A stretch of DNA of 8,699 nucleotides from Hellea sp042093735 (lineage in GTDB: Bacteria > Pseudomonadota > Alphaproteobacteria > Caulobacterales > Maricaulaceae). Position 1 is the first letter of the stretch. Each line of letters begins with the position of its first letter. The stretch covers positions 1-8,699 of the forward strand of contig JBELEM010000049.1 in NCBI GenBank assembly GCA_042093735.1, read 5' to 3'. Shown piece by piece: positions 7,011-8,699 of the stretch. Under the pieces are notes generated by a model. The model had not been told where the DNA came from, did not search any database, and saw only the letters and a program-made list of their open reading frames with translations. The position numbers and the translations under genes are program-made.

Positions 7011-7130
7011 ATGGATAAGAGAGAAACAAATAAACTTTCACGTGAAGAAAGATTGGCCAAAAACTTACGAAATAATTTAAAACGGCGAAAAGATGTTCAG
7101 AGAAAAAAAGATAATAATCCAAAGCAGTAA
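7011..7130 (+). CDS. Small basic conserved protein upstream of murA (39 aa)
   Basis: This short ORF reads MDKRETNKLSREERLAKNLR and continues to residue 39. It is very basic (15 Lys/Arg, 6 Asp/Glu) and probably mostly helical, with no membrane segment. I recall similar 40-70 residue proteins with an REERLAxxLRxNLxRRK core annotated as hypothetical just before murA in many alphaproteobacteria; this is memory, not a search. The motif here (SREERLAKNLRNNLKRRK, residues 10-27) supports a real gene. AGAGGA at 6991-6996 overlaps the GH36 stop codon and is 14 bases from the ATG, longer than ideal. It may be transcribed with GH36 or from its own promoter. The function is unknown; nucleic-acid or ribosome binding would fit the charge but is speculation. 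Confidence 0.6.
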   Translation: MDKRETNKLSREERLAKNLRNNLKRRKDVQRKKDNNPKQ

Positions 7131-7224
7131 TTTGCAATCTGTTGAAACATTAAAATTTGAACTTTCGTTGCTTAAATTTACATTCATGAGTGTTATTTAA
7201 GAATTATATTTGCTAGGTAACGTC
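7131..7224 (+). promoter_or_regulatory. Upstream region of murA with candidate promoters
   Basis: This 94-base non-coding stretch separates the small basic ORF from murA. Two weak sigma-70-like candidates are visible: TTGAAC (7157-7162) with TACATT (7179-7184) at 16-bp spacing, and TTGCTT (7168-7173) with TGTTAT (7191-7196) at 17-bp spacing. Either would give murA its own start point independent of the GH36 gene. No hairpin terminator was seen here. Confidence 0.3.
7214..7220 (+). promoter_or_regulatory. Ribosome binding site that fixes the murA start at ATG 7225
   Basis: TAGGTAA contains AGG ending 7 bases before ATG 7225. The upstream in-frame TTG (7210) would place this site inside the coding region. 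MurA proteins normally begin MDKI-like, which matches the ATG start. Confidence 0.6.
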
Positions 7225-8487
7225 ATGGATAAAATTGTAATACAGGGCGGCACTCGATTAAATGGCGAAATAGTCATTGGTGGGGCTAAGAATTCGGCTA
7301 TTAAACTAATGGCAGTTTGCCTTTTAACAGATAGGCCTGTTCTCTTGAAAAATATGCCTAGATTACGTGACACCAGATCAATGTCGGAATTACTAAATCA
7401 TCTTGGGGTACGTATCGATTTGTCTGGTTCAGATAAAATGATATTACATGCAGAGAATTTATCTTCAACAACCGCGCCTTATGAACTAGTTCGAAAAATG
7501 CGTGCAAGCTTTAATGTTTTAGGTCCTCTGCTCGCTAGGTCTGGATTTGCTAAAGTCTCTTTACCGGGTGGTTGTGCAATAGGGGCTCGTCCCGTTGATT
7601 TGCACCTCAAGGCAATGGAAAGTTTTGGAGCAAAAATTAAATTAGAGGAGGGATACGTTATTGCCTCGGCTAAAGAAGGTTTAAAAGGTGCCGAGATAAC
7701 ATTTCCTTTTATCTCTGTCGGAGCAACCGAACATGCATTGCTGACTGCTGCTTTGGCTGAAGGTGAAACGGTATTAAATAATGCTGCCTGCGAGCCAGAA
7801 ATAGTTGATTTAGCTAATTGCTTAAATGCAATGGGTGCAAAAGTTATAGGAGCTGGAAGGCCGCGTATATCGATTATGGGTGTGTCTTCTTTAAAGGGAG
7901 TAGATTATTCTGTTGTGCCTGATAGGATTGAAGCGGGAACTTATGCTTTAGCTGCCGTAACAGTTGGGGGTACTGTTAAGCTATCTAATATTTGCACAGA
8001 TCATTTAGGGGCTCTTTGGCCATTAATTGAACAGGCTGGTGCGAAACTAACTTTTGATAAAACATCTGTGTTAATAGAAAGAAATGGAGATAGTCTAAAG
8101 GCTGTAGATGTTGACACTCAGGCGTATCCTGGTTTTCCAACTGATTTACAAGCCCAGTTTATGGCTATGATGTGTTTAGCCGAGGGCACCTCAATAATAC
8201 GAGAAAATATTTTCGAAAATAGGTTTATGCATTGCCCTGAGTTATCGCGAATGGGTGCGGATATAGATGTCAGGGGGAGAGAAGCTATAGTGCGAGGAGT
8301 AAAAGAGCTTAAAGGGGCTCCGGTTATGGCAACGGATCTAAGAGCATCGGCATCATTAATTTCAGCTGGCATGGCTGCTAAGGGCGAAACCCATGTTGGT
8401 AGAGTTTATCATTTAGATCGAGGTTTTGAGAATATAGAAATTAAATTGAGAAACTGTGGGGCGAATATAACAAGGGAAAGGGAGTAG
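7225..8487 (+). CDS. murA: UDP-N-acetylglucosamine 1-carboxyvinyltransferase
   Basis: MurA transfers enolpyruvate from PEP to UDP-GlcNAc, the first committed step of peptidoglycan synthesis, in the cytoplasm. The 420-residue protein from ATG 7225 has the family's usual length and N-terminus (MDKIVIQGGTRLNGEI). Key residues are Lys22-Asn23 in GGAKNSA, Cys117 in LPGGCAIGARPVDLHLKA (equivalent to E. coli Cys115, the fosfomycin target), Asp307 in YPGFPTDLQAQF, Arg373 in DLRASAS, and Arg399 in HLDRGFENIEIKL. All are conserved, so the enzyme should be active and fosfomycin-sensitive at the target level. The upstream TTG at 7210 would add MLGNV but is not supported. A DUF2948 gene follows after 5 bases and is probably in the same operon. 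Confidence 0.97.
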   Translation: MDKIVIQGGTRLNGEIVIGGAKNSAIKLMAVCLLTDRPVLLKNMPRLRDTRSMSELLNHLGVRIDLSGSDKMILHAENLSSTTAPYELVRKMRASFNVLGPLLARSGFAKVSLPGGCAIGARPVDLHLKAMESFGAKIKLEEGYVIASAKEGLKGAEITFPFISVGATEHALLTAALAEGETVLNNAACEPEIVDLANCLNAMGAKVIGAGRPRISIMGVSSLKGVDYSVVPDRIEAGTYALAAVTVGGTVKLSNICTDHLGALWPLIEQAGAKLTFDKTSVLIERNGDSLKAVDVDTQAYPGFPTDLQAQFMAMMCLAEGTSIIRENIFENRFMHCPELSRMGADIDVRGREAIVRGVKELKGAPVMATDLRASASLISAGMAAKGETHVGRVYHLDRGFENIEIKLRNCGANITRERE

Positions 8488-8492
8488 GGGTT

Positions 8493-8699
8493 ATGGCAAA
8501 ATTAAAGCTTAAAGCTGAAAAACTATCAGACCTTAAAGTCATTGCATCAGCTGTCCAAGATTCTATTTTGCGTACAAGCGACATAAAGTTTTACAAGGGT
8601 GGAAGGTATATGATTTTCAGCCTTCTAAGATTTGTAAATGAAACTGATACATCCGCTCGAGCCAGATCTGCATTGCGGGTTGACGGTGTTATAAATGTT
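8493..8699 (+). CDS. DUF2948 family protein (3' end outside window)
   Basis: The first 69 codons are visible and the frame stays open to the window edge. The pattern LKLKAEKLSDLKVIASAVQD, then ILRTSDIKF, GRYMIFSLLRF and RARSALRVDGVINV matches the DUF2948 signature as I recall it (early DL-xx-S-xx-QD motif, then RF and RSAL). The function of this family is unknown. It is found mainly in alphaproteobacteria, commonly between murA and hisD, which fits its place here 5 bases after the murA stop. A strong purine-rich site, GGAG at 8481-8484, lies inside the end of murA, 8 bases before the ATG, so murA and this gene are probably translated from one message. Confidence 0.8.
   Translation, partial: MAKLKLKAEKLSDLKVIASAVQDSILRTSDIKFYKGGRYMIFSLLRFVNETDTSARARSALRVDGVINV

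Noticed and set aside
7210..7224. In-frame TTG start that would extend MurA by five residues
   Set aside because: It would place the TAGGTAA ribosome site inside the gene, and MurA normally begins at the MDKI-type ATG.
8118..8372. Minus-strand open frame of 84 codons inside murA
   Set aside because: It is antisense to highly conserved MurA sequence and has no recognisable family.
1..8699. Mobile elements, CRISPR arrays, tRNA or rRNA genes
   Set aside because: No transposase or integrase frame, regularly spaced repeats or RNA gene signature was seen on either strand.

Overview
The window looks like a piece of chromosome from an AT-rich alphaproteobacterium, probably marine. The right end carries murA followed by the start of a DUF2948 gene, an order I know from alphaproteobacteria. 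A very short basic ORF precedes murA, of a kind I also associate with murA in that class. Base composition is low-GC by eye throughout, and no gene stands out as compositionally foreign. The species cannot be named from this sequence.

Layout, left to right. (1) 1-1668: two minus-strand genes one base apart. They are a gamma-butyrobetaine-hydroxylase-like Fe(II)/2-oxoglutarate oxygenase (437-1579) and an HD-domain protein (435 running off the left edge). Together they match the TmpA/TmpB oxygenase pair, which turns 2-(trimethylammonio)ethylphosphonate into glycine betaine and phosphate. (2) 1669-3237: a BCCT-family transporter, divergent from tmpA across an 89-bp gap, with the aromatic cage that binds trimethylammonium groups. 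(3) 3240-4715 (minus): a sodium:solute symporter of the SSS/SLC5 family, nearest by eye to YidK and vSGLT, convergent with the BCCT gene with only two bases between stop codons. (4) 4791-6992: a cytoplasmic GH36 alpha-galactosidase divergent from the symporter. (5) 7011-8699: a 39-residue basic ORF, murA, and the first 69 codons of a DUF2948 protein.

How the parts may work together. The BCCT carrier could import a quaternary-ammonium compound (choline phosphonate, choline, betaine or similar), and the TmpA/TmpB-like pair could then release phosphate and glycine betaine. The SSS symporter could import an alpha-galactoside for the GH36 enzyme to hydrolyse in the cytoplasm. These two small catabolic modules sit beside the housekeeping murA segment. 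No regulator, mobile element, tRNA, rRNA or CRISPR array was found. The most interesting part is the transporter plus oxygenase-pair module. The enzyme pair is known, but its pairing with a BCCT carrier suggests a specific uptake route that I do not know to have been described.
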